Shown: piece by piece, positions 1-8,369 of the stretch
How positions within the stretch are numbered: the first letter of the stretch is position 1
Layout of the letters: each line of letters begins with the position of its first letter
Source: Candidatus Contendibacter sp.
Lineage (GTDB): Bacteria > Pseudomonadota > Gammaproteobacteria > Competibacterales > Competibacteraceae
DNA length: 64,000 bases
NCBI GenBank assembly: GCA_029624675.1
Contig: JARSSP010000007.1
Span: forward strand, 1-64,000
Direction: 5' to 3'
Translations under genes and position numbers: made by a program
Notes under the pieces: model-generated
Database searches by the model: none
Told to the model about the DNA's origin: nothing
What the model saw: the letters and a program-made list of their open reading frames with translations, nothing else

Positions 1-2
1 CC

Positions 3-626
3 GGGCTGGCGCATCTGGCCAAATTGCCGCAGTTGACCGCGCTCGATCTTTCGTGGTGCGAGAACCTCACGGACGCCGGGCTGGCGCATCTGGCCAAATT
101 GCCGCAGTTGACCGCGCTCGATCTTTCGTGTTGCGTGAACCTCACGGACGCCGGGCTGGCGCATCTGGCCAAGTTGCCGCAGTTGACGACGCTCGATCTT
201 GCATGGTGCAAGAACCTCACGGACGCCGGGCTGGCGCATCTGGCCAAATTGCCGCAGTTGACCGCGCTCGATCTTTCGGGTTGCCAGAACCTCACGGACG
301 CCGGGCTGGCGCAGTTGGCGACGCTGAAGCAGTTGACCGCGCTCGATCTTTCGGGTTGCCAGAACCTCACGGACGCCGGGCTGGCGCAGTTGGCGACGCT
401 GAAGCAGTTGACCGCGCTCGATCTTTCGGGTTGCCAGAACCTCACGGACGCCGGGCTGGCGCAGTTGGCGACGCTGAAGCAGTTGACCGCGCTCGATCTT
501 TCGGGTTGCCAGAACCTCACGGACGCCGGGCTGGCGCGACTTCGCCCCTTGCAGGGTCTCGTCGAATTGTCCCTGCTATCCAGCATCACCAACGACGCCA
601 ATAACGCCTTCCACGCCCCCGACTAA
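3..626 (+). CDS. Leucine-rich repeat protein, cysteine-containing type, 5'-partial
   Basis: The frame is open to the left edge, so the gene starts upstream; a TTG at 24 is only the first possible start inside the window. The visible protein is a row of 25-residue leucine-rich repeats of the pattern LTALDLSxCxNLTDAGLAxL, the cysteine-containing LRR class also found in F-box/AMN1-like proteins. At least seven units are visible, ending in a divergent cap (LRPLQGLVELSLLSS) and a short tail. Such repeats form a curved solenoid that binds proteins. No signal or catalytic domain is visible in this part. The J-domain gene follows 24 nt later on the same strand, so the two may be co-transcribed. The partner and function are unknown; an effector or signalling scaffold is possible. 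Confidence 0.85.
   Translation, partial: GLAHLAKLPQLTALDLSWCENLTDAGLAHLAKLPQLTALDLSCCVNLTDAGLAHLAKLPQLTTLDLAWCKNLTDAGLAHLAKLPQLTALDLSGCQNLTDAGLAQLATLKQLTALDLSGCQNLTDAGLAQLATLKQLTALDLSGCQNLTDAGLAQLATLKQLTALDLSGCQNLTDAGLARLRPLQGLVELSLLSSITNDANNAFHAPD
256..480 (+). repeat. Three identical 75-bp tandem repeats inside the LRR gene
   Basis: Units at 256-330, 331-405 and 406-480 read the same base for base, and a fourth (481-537) matches until it diverges at the C-terminal cap. Earlier units (from position 1) are diverged copies. Each unit encodes one 25-residue LRR. Exact identity at DNA level points to very recent copy-number change. Confidence 0.95.
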
Positions 627-650
627 CCGCCCCCACCCCAGGCATCCCCA

Positions 651-1481
651 ATGTCCGCCCTCACCCGCGTCCACACCCCCGAAGAACGCGAACTGGCCCG
701 CAAGCAGGCCGACATCGACCGTCTCAGCGCCCAACTCGCCGACCGTGAACTCGAACTGGCAACCCTGCGCGCCGAACTCACCGCCTTTCAAATTCGCTAC
801 CTGCGCGCCGTCGGCCCCTGCTATCGCGAACTCGACGACCTCGAAGCCCGCCTCGCCGAGCTACGCGCCCGCCAGGCGCCTCACGACCCCGCCGCCCGGC
901 GCCAGGCCGAGGAAGCCCGCGCCCGCGCCGAAGACTCGCGGGAACAGGTGGAGGAAGCCGCCCGGGAACCCGAACCGGTCATCCCGACGGCGGAACTCAA
1001 GGCGCTCTACCGCAAGGCCGCCGCCCGCATCCACCCCGACCGCGCCGACAACGACGCCGACCGCGACTACCGCAACGAAGCCATGGCCGCCCTCAACGCC
1101 GCCTACCGCGACGGCGACCTCGCCCAGATCGAGGCCCTGCTGCACGACTACGAACGGCGCCCCGAAGCCATCACCGGCGAAGACGTGGGCGCCAAGCTGA
1201 TCCGCCTGATCCGCCAGATCGCGCAACTGGAACAGCGCCTCGCCGCCACCGAGGACGAGATCGCCACCCTGCGGGCCAGCGAACTCCACCAGCTCCAACA
1301 GCAGATCCAAGCCGAGGAAGCGCAAGGCCGCGACCCGCTCGGCCAACTGGCCGCGCAACTGCAACGCCAGATCGAAACAGCCCGCCGAGCGCTGGCGCAA
1401 CTGACGGGAACCGAAACGACCCCGGTGCGGCCCGCCGCGGCCCGCCGTCGGCCGGCGCGACGGCCCCGATCGGATTTGTAG
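651..1481 (+). CDS. Coiled-coil J-domain (DnaJ-like) protein
   Basis: This is a 276-residue protein. The N-terminal ~100 residues are rich in Arg, Glu, Ala and Leu and look like a long coiled coil. A J-domain-like segment follows at about residues 112-165, with LKALYRKAAARIHPDRA containing the HPD tripeptide that stimulates DnaK-type ATPases, then a second coiled coil and a basic Arg/Pro-rich tail. There is no G/F or zinc-finger region, so it is a class III-type J protein rather than DnaJ itself. The ATG start at 651 lies 24 nt after the LRR gene. The role is probably recruiting an Hsp70 to a specific client; the client is unknown. An Hsp70-family gene lies at the far right of the window, but any link is only a guess. 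Confidence 0.75.
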   Translation: MSALTRVHTPEERELARKQADIDRLSAQLADRELELATLRAELTAFQIRYLRAVGPCYRELDDLEARLAELRARQAPHDPAARRQAEEARARAEDSREQVEEAAREPEPVIPTAELKALYRKAAARIHPDRADNDADRDYRNEAMAALNAAYRDGDLAQIEALLHDYERRPEAITGEDVGAKLIRLIRQIAQLEQRLAATEDEIATLRASELHQLQQQIQAEEAQGRDPLGQLAAQLQRQIETARRALAQLTGTETTPVRPAAARRRPARRPRSDL

Positions 1482-1704
1482 GGTCAAAAAAACCGATTGA
1501 TTGATATAGCGCCTTGGGGTCGCCGGCGAGCGGCGGACGTGAGTCCGCTGTTTCCGCGCCCGCCGCTAGCGCCGACGCCTGGCCGCGTTCCGGGAAACCG
1601 GGGGCTGACGCCCCCCCGCTCGCCGAACGACCGCGCCGCGTCCGTGGGGAGAGAGGAGTTTTGTGCAGGCTCTGAATTGTTGTGGTCGCTCGTCCGAGCG
1701 GAAT

Positions 1705-3018
1705 TCACCGGAACCGAAAGCACGCACCAAAGGGCGCATTAGCTGGTGCCAGCAGCCGCCGTGATTCCAAGCAGAATGGTAGAACCCAGAGCCGCAGTTC
1801 TGGAGCCTTCGGGAAATCGAAAACAGGCAATGGCTGGGCGAAACTGTCAGTTTTCGGATATACCAGAATGACATCACCTTTTCCGTCCAGGTAACTCTGG
1901 CCGTAGGCCTGCAACTGGTAGAAGTCGTTTGGTGATAGCCCGTATTTGTCTGTGCTATTGGACTTCAGGCCATCGAGCAGCTTCCATTTGGTATCCAGCA
2001 CGATCAAGTCCCGTGCGGCATCCCGGACCAGGAGATCGGGCTTGAGGCGGAACCAATTTTGCTCCTCGTGCCGAACCAGATGATGACTGTGTGCCTGGGT
2101 TTTCAGGATCAACGGCCGTGCCAGTTGCCGTGCCAGATGTTTGGCCACGAAAGCCTCGAACACAGCCTCCATTGGAAAAAGCAGGGATAGAGCACGGTTT
2201 TCGCCGACACCGGTCAAGGGTGATTCTGTTTCCAGGATCAGCCGTGCCCAAGCCAGCGCGTCGGCATAGTAGCCCATTCCCCGGTCGAGCCGAACCTGCT
2301 GAAAGTCAGGTGCAATTTGGGTGGACTCCGGGATGTCGGCGAACACGAAACACAACTCGCGTGCCAACTTTTGATTCGCCTGCGATGCCGATATCGACAA
2401 GACACGGCGCAAGGCCGTGTGTAGCAAGCGGTTTTCTGGGCGGTTCGTCGAAAACTCATCGTACTCGGTAAAGAATCGATCCGCCCGGCAGAGGTTCTGG
2501 CGCAGGTGCTGTGCTACCCGCAACTTGCCACGCAGGGCAAACAGGTTGTCTTGCCGCGGTGAGTAGGCGCTTCGCAGGCCCCGCTTGACGATGTGTTCGA
2601 CAGCCAGCAGAAACTCGCCAACGAACACCTCCAGCAAAGGCATCCGCGTGGCGGCGAGCTTGGCACGGTCGGTCTGAATATGGCGAAACCCGTTCAGGCA
2701 GCGAAGCATCTCAATCAGCAGTTGCCGCGCCTGGGTAGGGCCGCCGCGGATAGCCTGCCCCACCTTGGGCAGCACTTCGATCTGAAACCCATCAGGTGCC
2801 CGAATGACGCCGACGAAGCTCCTGACCTGAATGGTTTTTCGTCCGCGTCGCTGGGTCAGCCGCACCCAGGCCGCGTCACCTTGTTCGGAAGTATGCAGGC
2901 ACTGCTTTTCCAGCCAGTCGAACACGTTGGCAGGTACCTTCCGCAACTCGTCGATCTTGCTGTCGTCCGTCCCTTGCGGAACCAACATGCCGAACTCGTA
3001 GATTGTGACGCCGCTCAT
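1705..3018 (-). CDS. mcrC: McrC-family subunit of a McrBC-type restriction system
   Basis: The protein is about 437 residues of the McrC family. It opens with the typical beta-rich N-terminus (TIYEFGMLVPQG, later IQVRSFVGVIRAPDGFQIEVLPKVG) and ends with a PD-(D/E)xK nuclease domain in which KPDLLVRD and IVLDTKWK supply the Asp and DxK catalytic motifs. In this family McrC is the endonuclease partner recruited by the McrB AAA+ GTPase to cleave modified or foreign DNA. The upstream gene is the McrB component and ends at 3026. A TTG at 3033 would overlap it by 8 nt, and the ATG at 3018 starts just after its stop. Either way the two are translationally coupled. Confidence 0.88.
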   Translation of the reverse strand: MSGVTIYEFGMLVPQGTDDSKIDELRKVPANVFDWLEKQCLHTSEQGDAAWVRLTQRRGRKTIQVRSFVGVIRAPDGFQIEVLPKVGQAIRGGPTQARQLLIEMLRCLNGFRHIQTDRAKLAATRMPLLEVFVGEFLLAVEHIVKRGLRSAYSPRQDNLFALRGKLRVAQHLRQNLCRADRFFTEYDEFSTNRPENRLLHTALRRVLSISASQANQKLARELCFVFADIPESTQIAPDFQQVRLDRGMGYYADALAWARLILETESPLTGVGENRALSLLFPMEAVFEAFVAKHLARQLARPLILKTQAHSHHLVRHEEQNWFRLKPDLLVRDAARDLIVLDTKWKLLDGLKSNSTDKYGLSPNDFYQLQAYGQSYLDGKGDVILVYPKTDSFAQPLPVFDFPKAPELRLWVLPFCLESRRLLAPANAPFGACFRFR

Positions 3019-3025
3019 CTTTCTG

Positions 3026-4861
3026 TCAGTCAATCAGAGCGCTAGCGTCGTAGATACCGATATAGGCATCCGGATTGGAGAAAGCGGATTCCTGCAAGGC
3101 GTAACGCCTCTTGGTTGCGAACGCGTCAAGGCCATGATCGTTGCCAAACAGGCTGTTCAGATTATCCTCGTGATTCTCGGTCATGGTTATAAAGCGTGCT
3201 GATTCTTCTTTCTGGTTATCTGCTAAAACGAGGCGAATTTTCTGCCAGTCTTCGAAGAAATATTCCTCCAACAGCGGCAGGATCCGGTTGCGGAAAATCT
3301 GCTCGAGCGCCTCGAAGCGTTGCTCGCCATCCAGCACACTGGCCAGAGTGGTGAAGTAGGCATGGCCAATGGTGTGGTCCCGGTCGTAGAGTGCTTCCAC
3401 CCGCTGATTGATCGCGGTGAGCATTTTCGGGATGTCGATGACCTTCCCGCCATGGGTCACCCGCAAGCCGTGGAGGGGCGCGCCGGGTTCATCGCGAGTG
3501 TCCGGCATGAGGGCTACGAAATCGAAACGTCGCCGCAATGCAGTGTCCAGCAGCGCCAGCGACCGGTCTGCGGTGTTCATCGTGCCGATGATGTCCACGT
3601 TGGTGGGGACCGAGAATGATTCGCCCGAATACGGGAGCGTGACCGTTACAGCGTTTTCAGCGCCTTCACGCTTGTCGGGCTCGATGAGCGTGATCAATTC
3701 TCCAAAAATCTTGCTGATGTTGCCGCGATTGATTTCGTCGATGACCATCGCGAAACGCTGATCAGGCGCCAGGCAGGCCTTGCGACACAACTCCTTGAAA
3801 ACGCCTGGACGGATCTCATACCGGAGTTCGTTCGACTCTGCATCGCCATCCAGTAGGGGGCGCAAACCCTCGATAAATTCCTCGTAGCCGTAGGATTGGT
3901 GAAACGTAACGAAACTATAGCGCTGCCCAGAGCCCGCAGGTTGATCGTAGTCTCGTTTCAACATCTGCGAGAGCTGATATGTCTTGCCGGTCCCTGGTGG
4001 ACCGTAGTAGATGCGATTAGATGGCGGCACGCTGGCCTTGTTGACCGGTGTTTTCTCTTCCTCAGTTTCCTCGCTCGAATCGGCGGGGTCTTCGAGAAGC
4101 TGATCCGGCCAGAGGCCGGGGCGCTCGATATTGAGACCCCACCACTTGTCAATAGTCTGGCGTTCCGAGGCCAGCGCGGATTCGATTCTTGTAACCAGTT
4201 CTTCGGTCAGCGGCTCTCGATCCAGCTTGGACATCATGCCAAGCTCGCGACTCCAAGTGATATTTCGTGTGCTGGGATAATAAATACCGAGTACGCCTTT
4301 AGCGCGCTCGCTACCGACGTTCTTACGGCCAAAGCGGACTTGATTGACAATATTCACATGCCACCAGCCCAAGCCGGTAGCATGTACAGCCCGAGCCAGT
4401 CGGCAAAACAAAATCTTTTCTTGCAGCGACCACGACTCGCGGGATTGTCTGAAGTCCTCCTTTCTATCGAAATGGCTTAGCAGATCCTCGTCAAATTGTT
4501 CCCGTATCTGGTCACCGTGGTCGACCCGAAAGCGGTCGATGGCCGCCCGGTAGGCCGATTCCGGTTGCACGTCGACTATCTGATCCACGATCTGACCCTG
4601 CCAGACGACCATCACGGTCGGCAGGCTACGCACCCGGAAGTGTTGTGCCAGGGCCTGTTCGGCATCGGCGTTGATCTTGGCTAGGATGAAGCCGCCTCGA
4701 TATTCCTGGGCCAGCTTGGTCAGGAGCGGGGTGAGGATCTGGCAGGGTTGGCACCAGTCGGCCCAGAAATCCACCAGCACCGGCACGCGCTGGGAATTTT
4801 CCACCACCACCTGGGCGAAATTATGTTGGTTGACTTCGATAGCGTAGGGCGATTCATTCAT
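3026..4861 (-). CDS. Thioredoxin-McrB fusion: AAA+ GTPase restriction subunit with N-terminal thioredoxin domain
   Basis: This 611-residue protein has an unusual architecture. Residues 1-112 are a complete thioredoxin fold with the active-site motif WADWCQPC (Cys37, Cys40) and the cis-Pro region SLPTVMV, closest in style to the thioredoxin part of YbbN/CnoX. Residues ~115-250 are an unrecognised domain (contains GLGWWHVNIVNQVRFGRK). An acidic linker follows at about 255-272. Residues ~283-600 are a McrB-type AAA+ domain with Walker A GPPGTGKT (287-294), Walker B MVIDEINRG and the McrB signature GTMNTADRS. McrB proteins hydrolyse GTP and drive DNA translocation by the McrC nuclease. The ATG at 4861 gives an intact thioredoxin from its first strand, so the fusion is in frame and the redox centre looks functional. 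mcrC lies immediately downstream. The middle domain would be expected to recognise the target DNA. Confidence 0.88.
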   Translation of the reverse strand: MNESPYAIEVNQHNFAQVVVENSQRVPVLVDFWADWCQPCQILTPLLTKLAQEYRGGFILAKINADAEQALAQHFRVRSLPTVMVVWQGQIVDQIVDVQPESAYRAAIDRFRVDHGDQIREQFDEDLLSHFDRKEDFRQSRESWSLQEKILFCRLARAVHATGLGWWHVNIVNQVRFGRKNVGSERAKGVLGIYYPSTRNITWSRELGMMSKLDREPLTEELVTRIESALASERQTIDKWWGLNIERPGLWPDQLLEDPADSSEETEEEKTPVNKASVPPSNRIYYGPPGTGKTYQLSQMLKRDYDQPAGSGQRYSFVTFHQSYGYEEFIEGLRPLLDGDAESNELRYEIRPGVFKELCRKACLAPDQRFAMVIDEINRGNISKIFGELITLIEPDKREGAENAVTVTLPYSGESFSVPTNVDIIGTMNTADRSLALLDTALRRRFDFVALMPDTRDEPGAPLHGLRVTHGGKVIDIPKMLTAINQRVEALYDRDHTIGHAYFTTLASVLDGEQRFEALEQIFRNRILPLLEEYFFEDWQKIRLVLADNQKEESARFITMTENHEDNLNSLFGNDHGLDAFATKRRYALQESAFSNPDAYIGIYDASALID

Positions 4862-4898
4862 CGTTGGATTTCCACAGGGGCCGCGCGAGTGGCGGCTG

Positions 4899-4994
4899 GG
4901 TTTCGCTGCGGCAGAAGATCGCCAGGTCGCGGGGCGCGAACCCGTCGGCTATCAATTCCCGCAAGCATCGGGCGACGCCTGCGATCTCCTCTTC
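4899..4994 (-). pseudogene. Fragment of a UvrD-like helicase, partial duplicate of the gene at 5976-8015
   Basis: On the minus strand this stretch encodes EEEIAGVARCLRELIADGF followed by APRDLAIFCRSET. It closely matches an internal part of the intact helicase (EEEIAGVARRLRELTAGGF, APRDVAIFCRSET), whose coding DNA lies near 6298-6402. The DNA is also visibly similar. Neither the upstream nor the downstream helicase motifs are present, so this is a non-functional relic between the Rpn gene and the thioredoxin-McrB gene. It may sit in a short ORF (4854-5066), which is unlikely to be a real gene. Confidence 0.8.
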
Positions 4995-5011
4995 CGATAT
5001 ACCGCATGAGC

Positions 5012-5968
5012 CTATTCCTTGAAAACCGCTTCCAGAGTATCGGCGTCCAGCAGTTGATCGGCCCATTGTTCCAATTGGGGTGGGGTTCCTTCCTGGAGTT
5101 TGGATTCGACCCAGGCGGGGGGTTCCCCGAAACGTCGCCGCAGTTGTCGGCGCAGCACCTGTTGTATTCCTAATTGCGTTCCACGCTTCATACCGATGCG
5201 CTCGGCGCTGCTGATGTATCGCATCTTCGTACTCGCCTCCAAGTCATGAATCTCATCGAGAAAAGCGTCTTCCAAGGCGCCCGGCAGGGCCAGCAGCCAG
5301 TCGATGAACTCGTACAGGTCCAGCACTTCCGGCTTGGTCCAGCCCCGCTGGTACAGCCGCCGGGTCAGGGCCAGCTTGCCGGCCAACCGACCTTGGGGAT
5401 CCTTCCGGGTCGCCCGCGCCAGCAGATGGGCCGCCGTCGCCAGGGCAAAGGGATTGGGGGCCGTTTCCAGTTCCGCCAGCCGTCCCTGGTAGTCCAGCAG
5501 TTTGACCATCGGAAACGTCAGCTTGAGTTCGCAGCCCCATAACTGGCGCTGGTAGCGATCCGGCCGCCACTGGGGCCGGTCGTCGGCCAGCACTACCAGA
5601 CTGGCCAGGGGCAGCCGGTAGCGGTCGAACAACCGGTAGTAATAGACGAACATCCGTTCGGCGAAGTCGGTTTCTTGACCGGCCTGGATTTCGACATGAA
5701 CCAGCACCCACATTTCCTCGCCGGTGCCCCGCCAGACTTTGACCAGTTTGTCCGCATGGCGACGCTTCTCCTGGGCACGGCGGCTGATTTTCTGCAACTC
5801 CTTGTCCAGGAACACGTAGCCGCGTGCCCAGTCGATCTCGGCGGCGATGGGCGGGAAGAACCAGGCCATGAAAGCGGGAAACCAGCGGTCCAGCAGAGTC
5901 TTCCACGGGGAGTCAAAGTCGTCCGAGCGGTCGGGCGGCTTTCGGCGGGTGCGGGAGGGATTTTTCAT
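5012..5968 (-). CDS. Rpn/YhgA-like PD-(D/E)xK nuclease (transposase-like) family protein
   Basis: The protein is about 318 residues. It resembles the Rpn (recombination-promoting nuclease)/transposase-like family common in cyanobacteria and gammaproteobacteria. The N-terminal nuclease-like core includes DKELQKISRRAQEKRRHADK and LVHVEIQAG (the E-x-Q pattern of this fold), followed by MFVYYYRLFDRY. The C-terminus is the repeat-like tail typical of the group (LRRQLRRRFGEPPAWVESKL, then EQWADQLLDADTLEAVF). Members increase RecA-independent recombination in E. coli; a defence role has been proposed. The start is the ATG at 5968 (or the GTG at 5971), only 7 nt after the helicase stop codon, so the two genes are probably one transcript. 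A piece of a second helicase copy lies just downstream. Confidence 0.75.
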   Translation of the reverse strand: MKNPSRTRRKPPDRSDDFDSPWKTLLDRWFPAFMAWFFPPIAAEIDWARGYVFLDKELQKISRRAQEKRRHADKLVKVWRGTGEEMWVLVHVEIQAGQETDFAERMFVYYYRLFDRYRLPLASLVVLADDRPQWRPDRYQRQLWGCELKLTFPMVKLLDYQGRLAELETAPNPFALATAAHLLARATRKDPQGRLAGKLALTRRLYQRGWTKPEVLDLYEFIDWLLALPGALEDAFLDEIHDLEASTKMRYISSAERIGMKRGTQLGIQQVLRRQLRRRFGEPPAWVESKLQEGTPPQLEQWADQLLDADTLEAVFKE

Positions 5969-5975
5969 CACGCGA

Positions 5976-8015
5976 TCAGGTTTGGAAGAAACAACTCGGC
6001 CTACCGCTATACGTCACGAACAGCCTCTCCCTGGCGCGGGTACACGCCACATAAAGCAATTGCCGCTCCTGCTCGACGAACGCCGCCCGGTCGGCTTCGT
6101 CCACCCTGTCGTCGAGCACGCTGGCGCGCGGCAACATATCCGCGTCGCAGCCCATCACGACGACGATCTTGAATTCCAGGCCCTTGGCGCGGTGCATGCT
6201 GCCCAGCGAGACATGCGCGTCGGTCGGCGGCGCGTCGTCGCTGAGGTAGTGCCCCGCCAAGCCGCACTGTTGCAGGGCAGGTTCTGCGCGTTCCCTGAGC
6301 CGGGTTTCGCTGCGGCAGAAGATCGCCACGTCGCGGGGCGCGAAACCACCGGCCGTCAATTCCCGCAAGCGCCGGGCGACGCCAGCGATTTCCTCCTCCA
6401 CCGTGGCGTAGCCGTTGACTTCCGGCGACGGCCCTTTTAACAACGAAATGGACGCGTGGGATTCCGGCTGTCCGTCGCCATCCTCATCCAGCGCGGCGGG
6501 CAGCAGCGTGTCGGCGAAACGGCGGATTTGCTCGGTGGTGCGGTAATTCACCGTCAAGCGCGTCGCCCGTCCGCGCACCTCGATGCCCGCCGCCTTCCAG
6601 GAAAACCGGGGCTGATAAATCCGCTGGCCGGCGTCGCCGCACAAAAACAGATCGTTGTCGCCGGGCGTCACCAGCGCTCGTAACAGGTGGAATTCGGCGG
6701 GGCCGAAGTCCTGCGCCTCGTCGGCGACGACATGCCGGTAGGGCGGCGGCCGTTCGATCAGTTCGGCGGCGAGGCGGAAGCACAGGCGTTCCCAGGTCAT
6801 GTAATGCTTCTCGTCCAGTACCGCCAACAAGTCCGTGAACACCGGCCAGACCGCCCGCCGCTGCCGGACGGTCAAGCGCGTGCCGCGCCCTTTGCGGGAG
6901 GCGCCGAGATACGCCGCCTCATCGCCGATGCCCCAAAAATTGACGATGGCCTCCCACTCCGCCTTGAGAAACACAGGGGAATATTCGGCCATACCGTTGC
7001 TGGCGATGGCGGCTTGCAGCAATTCGCTGAACCGCTTGGCCTTGATGAAGGCGAACTTGTGCTTGAGCGTGTTGACCCACGCATCCCGCGCCAGCTTGTG
7101 GAGGTGAACGATGTCGATCCGGGCGCGTTCCGGGGTATCGGCGCCCAGCAGCACATCGGCGTTCTGGCTCAAACGGGCGGCGAGGGTTTTGGAGAAGGTG
7201 GTCAACAAGATCCGCCCCTCCGGCGCGGAACGGGCCAGCGCGGCGGCCCGGTGCAGGGCCACCACCGATTTGCCGGTGCCGGCGGCTCCGGAAACCCGCG
7301 CCGGTCCGTTGTAGCGCCGTTCGACTACGCCGCGCTGGGTCGGATGCAGAAACACGATCCAGCGTTCCCAGGGATAATCCAGCGCCCGGCGCAATTCCTG
7401 CTGGCTGTCGATGACCCGAAAACGACGCCGGGCGTCGGGATGGACGAAGGCCGTCTCGGCGACCGTCACCGGGCGCGGCACCGGCACGCCGCAGGCGAGT
7501 TGGAGCAGGCGCTCCGCCGCTTCCTGGGGCAAGCGATCCAGCAATGCCTCCATCTGGTCTTCGCCGGTATGACGCACCGCGTCCAGCCATTCCTCTGGCA
7601 CGCCCAGCGCGAGCAGATAGTCGCGGTCGTAATGGCCGAACAGCAACGGCGTTTCGCGCGGCACGTATTTGACGACTTCTTCCACCCGCTCCTGGATTTC
7701 CACGACTTGCGCGGCGTGAGTCTGGGGGTGAATCTCAAAGCGCCGCTTCTGGCCCCAGCGGTAGGCTTCTTCATGAGGCGCGGCATAGCACAGCACCAGG
7801 TGATCGGCGTTGCGGTAGAGAATGATGCGCAAGTCGAGATTGACCCGCGCCGACCAGAAATTTTTTTCAACGGCGCGTTCCAGGCGATGCAACTGGAAAC
7901 CGGGATTTGCCGGCGCCAGTTGAAAATCAAACGCCGCCTGTTTGACCAGGGTCTGCGCCTGCGTCCCGAGACGAGCTAGGCTGTCGACGAAGGTACTGGC
8001 GATGATGAAATTCAT
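5976..8015 (-). CDS. SF1 UvrD/Rep-like helicase with RelE-like N-terminal domain
   Basis: This is a 679-residue protein. Residues ~1-105 resemble a RelE/ParE toxin fold (FQLHRLERAVEKNFWSARVN, then LDLRIILYR), an arrangement known as a recurrent fusion to UvrD-type helicases. The helicase core has Walker A GAAGTGKS (243-250), a DEAQDF motif II, SWKAAG and VNYRTTEQIR motifs, and a C-terminal YVACTRARERLFVTY segment (motif VI). It should unwind or remove proteins from nucleic acid with 3'-5' polarity using ATP; the exact substrate is unknown. The RelE-like part lacks a cognate antitoxin here and may bind RNA or act as a scaffold. The Rpn gene follows within 7 nt and the McrBC pair lies further downstream on the same strand, which suggests a defence-linked block. 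Confidence 0.85.
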   Translation of the reverse strand: MNFIIASTFVDSLARLGTQAQTLVKQAAFDFQLAPANPGFQLHRLERAVEKNFWSARVNLDLRIILYRNADHLVLCYAAPHEEAYRWGQKRRFEIHPQTHAAQVVEIQERVEEVVKYVPRETPLLFGHYDRDYLLALGVPEEWLDAVRHTGEDQMEALLDRLPQEAAERLLQLACGVPVPRPVTVAETAFVHPDARRRFRVIDSQQELRRALDYPWERWIVFLHPTQRGVVERRYNGPARVSGAAGTGKSVVALHRAAALARSAPEGRILLTTFSKTLAARLSQNADVLLGADTPERARIDIVHLHKLARDAWVNTLKHKFAFIKAKRFSELLQAAIASNGMAEYSPVFLKAEWEAIVNFWGIGDEAAYLGASRKGRGTRLTVRQRRAVWPVFTDLLAVLDEKHYMTWERLCFRLAAELIERPPPYRHVVADEAQDFGPAEFHLLRALVTPGDNDLFLCGDAGQRIYQPRFSWKAAGIEVRGRATRLTVNYRTTEQIRRFADTLLPAALDEDGDGQPESHASISLLKGPSPEVNGYATVEEEIAGVARRLRELTAGGFAPRDVAIFCRSETRLRERAEPALQQCGLAGHYLSDDAPPTDAHVSLGSMHRAKGLEFKIVVVMGCDADMLPRASVLDDRVDEADRAAFVEQERQLLYVACTRARERLFVTYSGRPSCFFQT

Positions 8016-8120
8016 GGTCCGCTATCGCGAAGGCGTTCTGCTGTTGGAGACTATCGAAAGTGTTACTAATGCATTATAGCCCATGATCGGAGTGTCAAAG
8101 GGCGGCTGATTCATGTTGCA

Positions 8121-8315
8121 TGTGATGAGACCACCGATTGGATCATCGACCTGGGACCGGAAGGCGGCGGCGGGGAGGTGGTGGCGGTGGGCACGCCGGA
8201 GGAGATCGCTGCCCATCCCCATAGCCATACCGGACGGTTTTTGGCGCCGGTGCTGGGGCGGTGTAGTGCGGCGCGAGCAATTCGAAGGTATCAGTCGCGG
8301 CGTTTGCTATATTGA
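8121..8315 (+). pseudogene. uvrA: 3'-end remnant of uvrA
   Basis: Read from TGT at 8121 to the TGA at 8313, the frame encodes [20 protein letters not shown], then [20 protein letters not shown]. This is the recognisable extreme C-terminus of UvrA, the ATP-binding subunit of nucleotide excision repair. Only about 64 codons remain, with no start and no ATPase motifs. It is therefore a decayed or truncated copy, probably left by a rearrangement. The rest of the 8016-8369 gap shows no other gene. Confidence 0.85.
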
Positions 8316-8369
8316 ATTATCAGTTGTGGCTCGCCCTGTCCATCGAAATCGAATTTATTGGAGCGCGAT

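Noticed and set aside
256..480. CRISPR-like array
   Set aside because: The repeats are contiguous 75-bp coding units without spacers, encoding LRRs. No CRISPR array was seen anywhere in the window.
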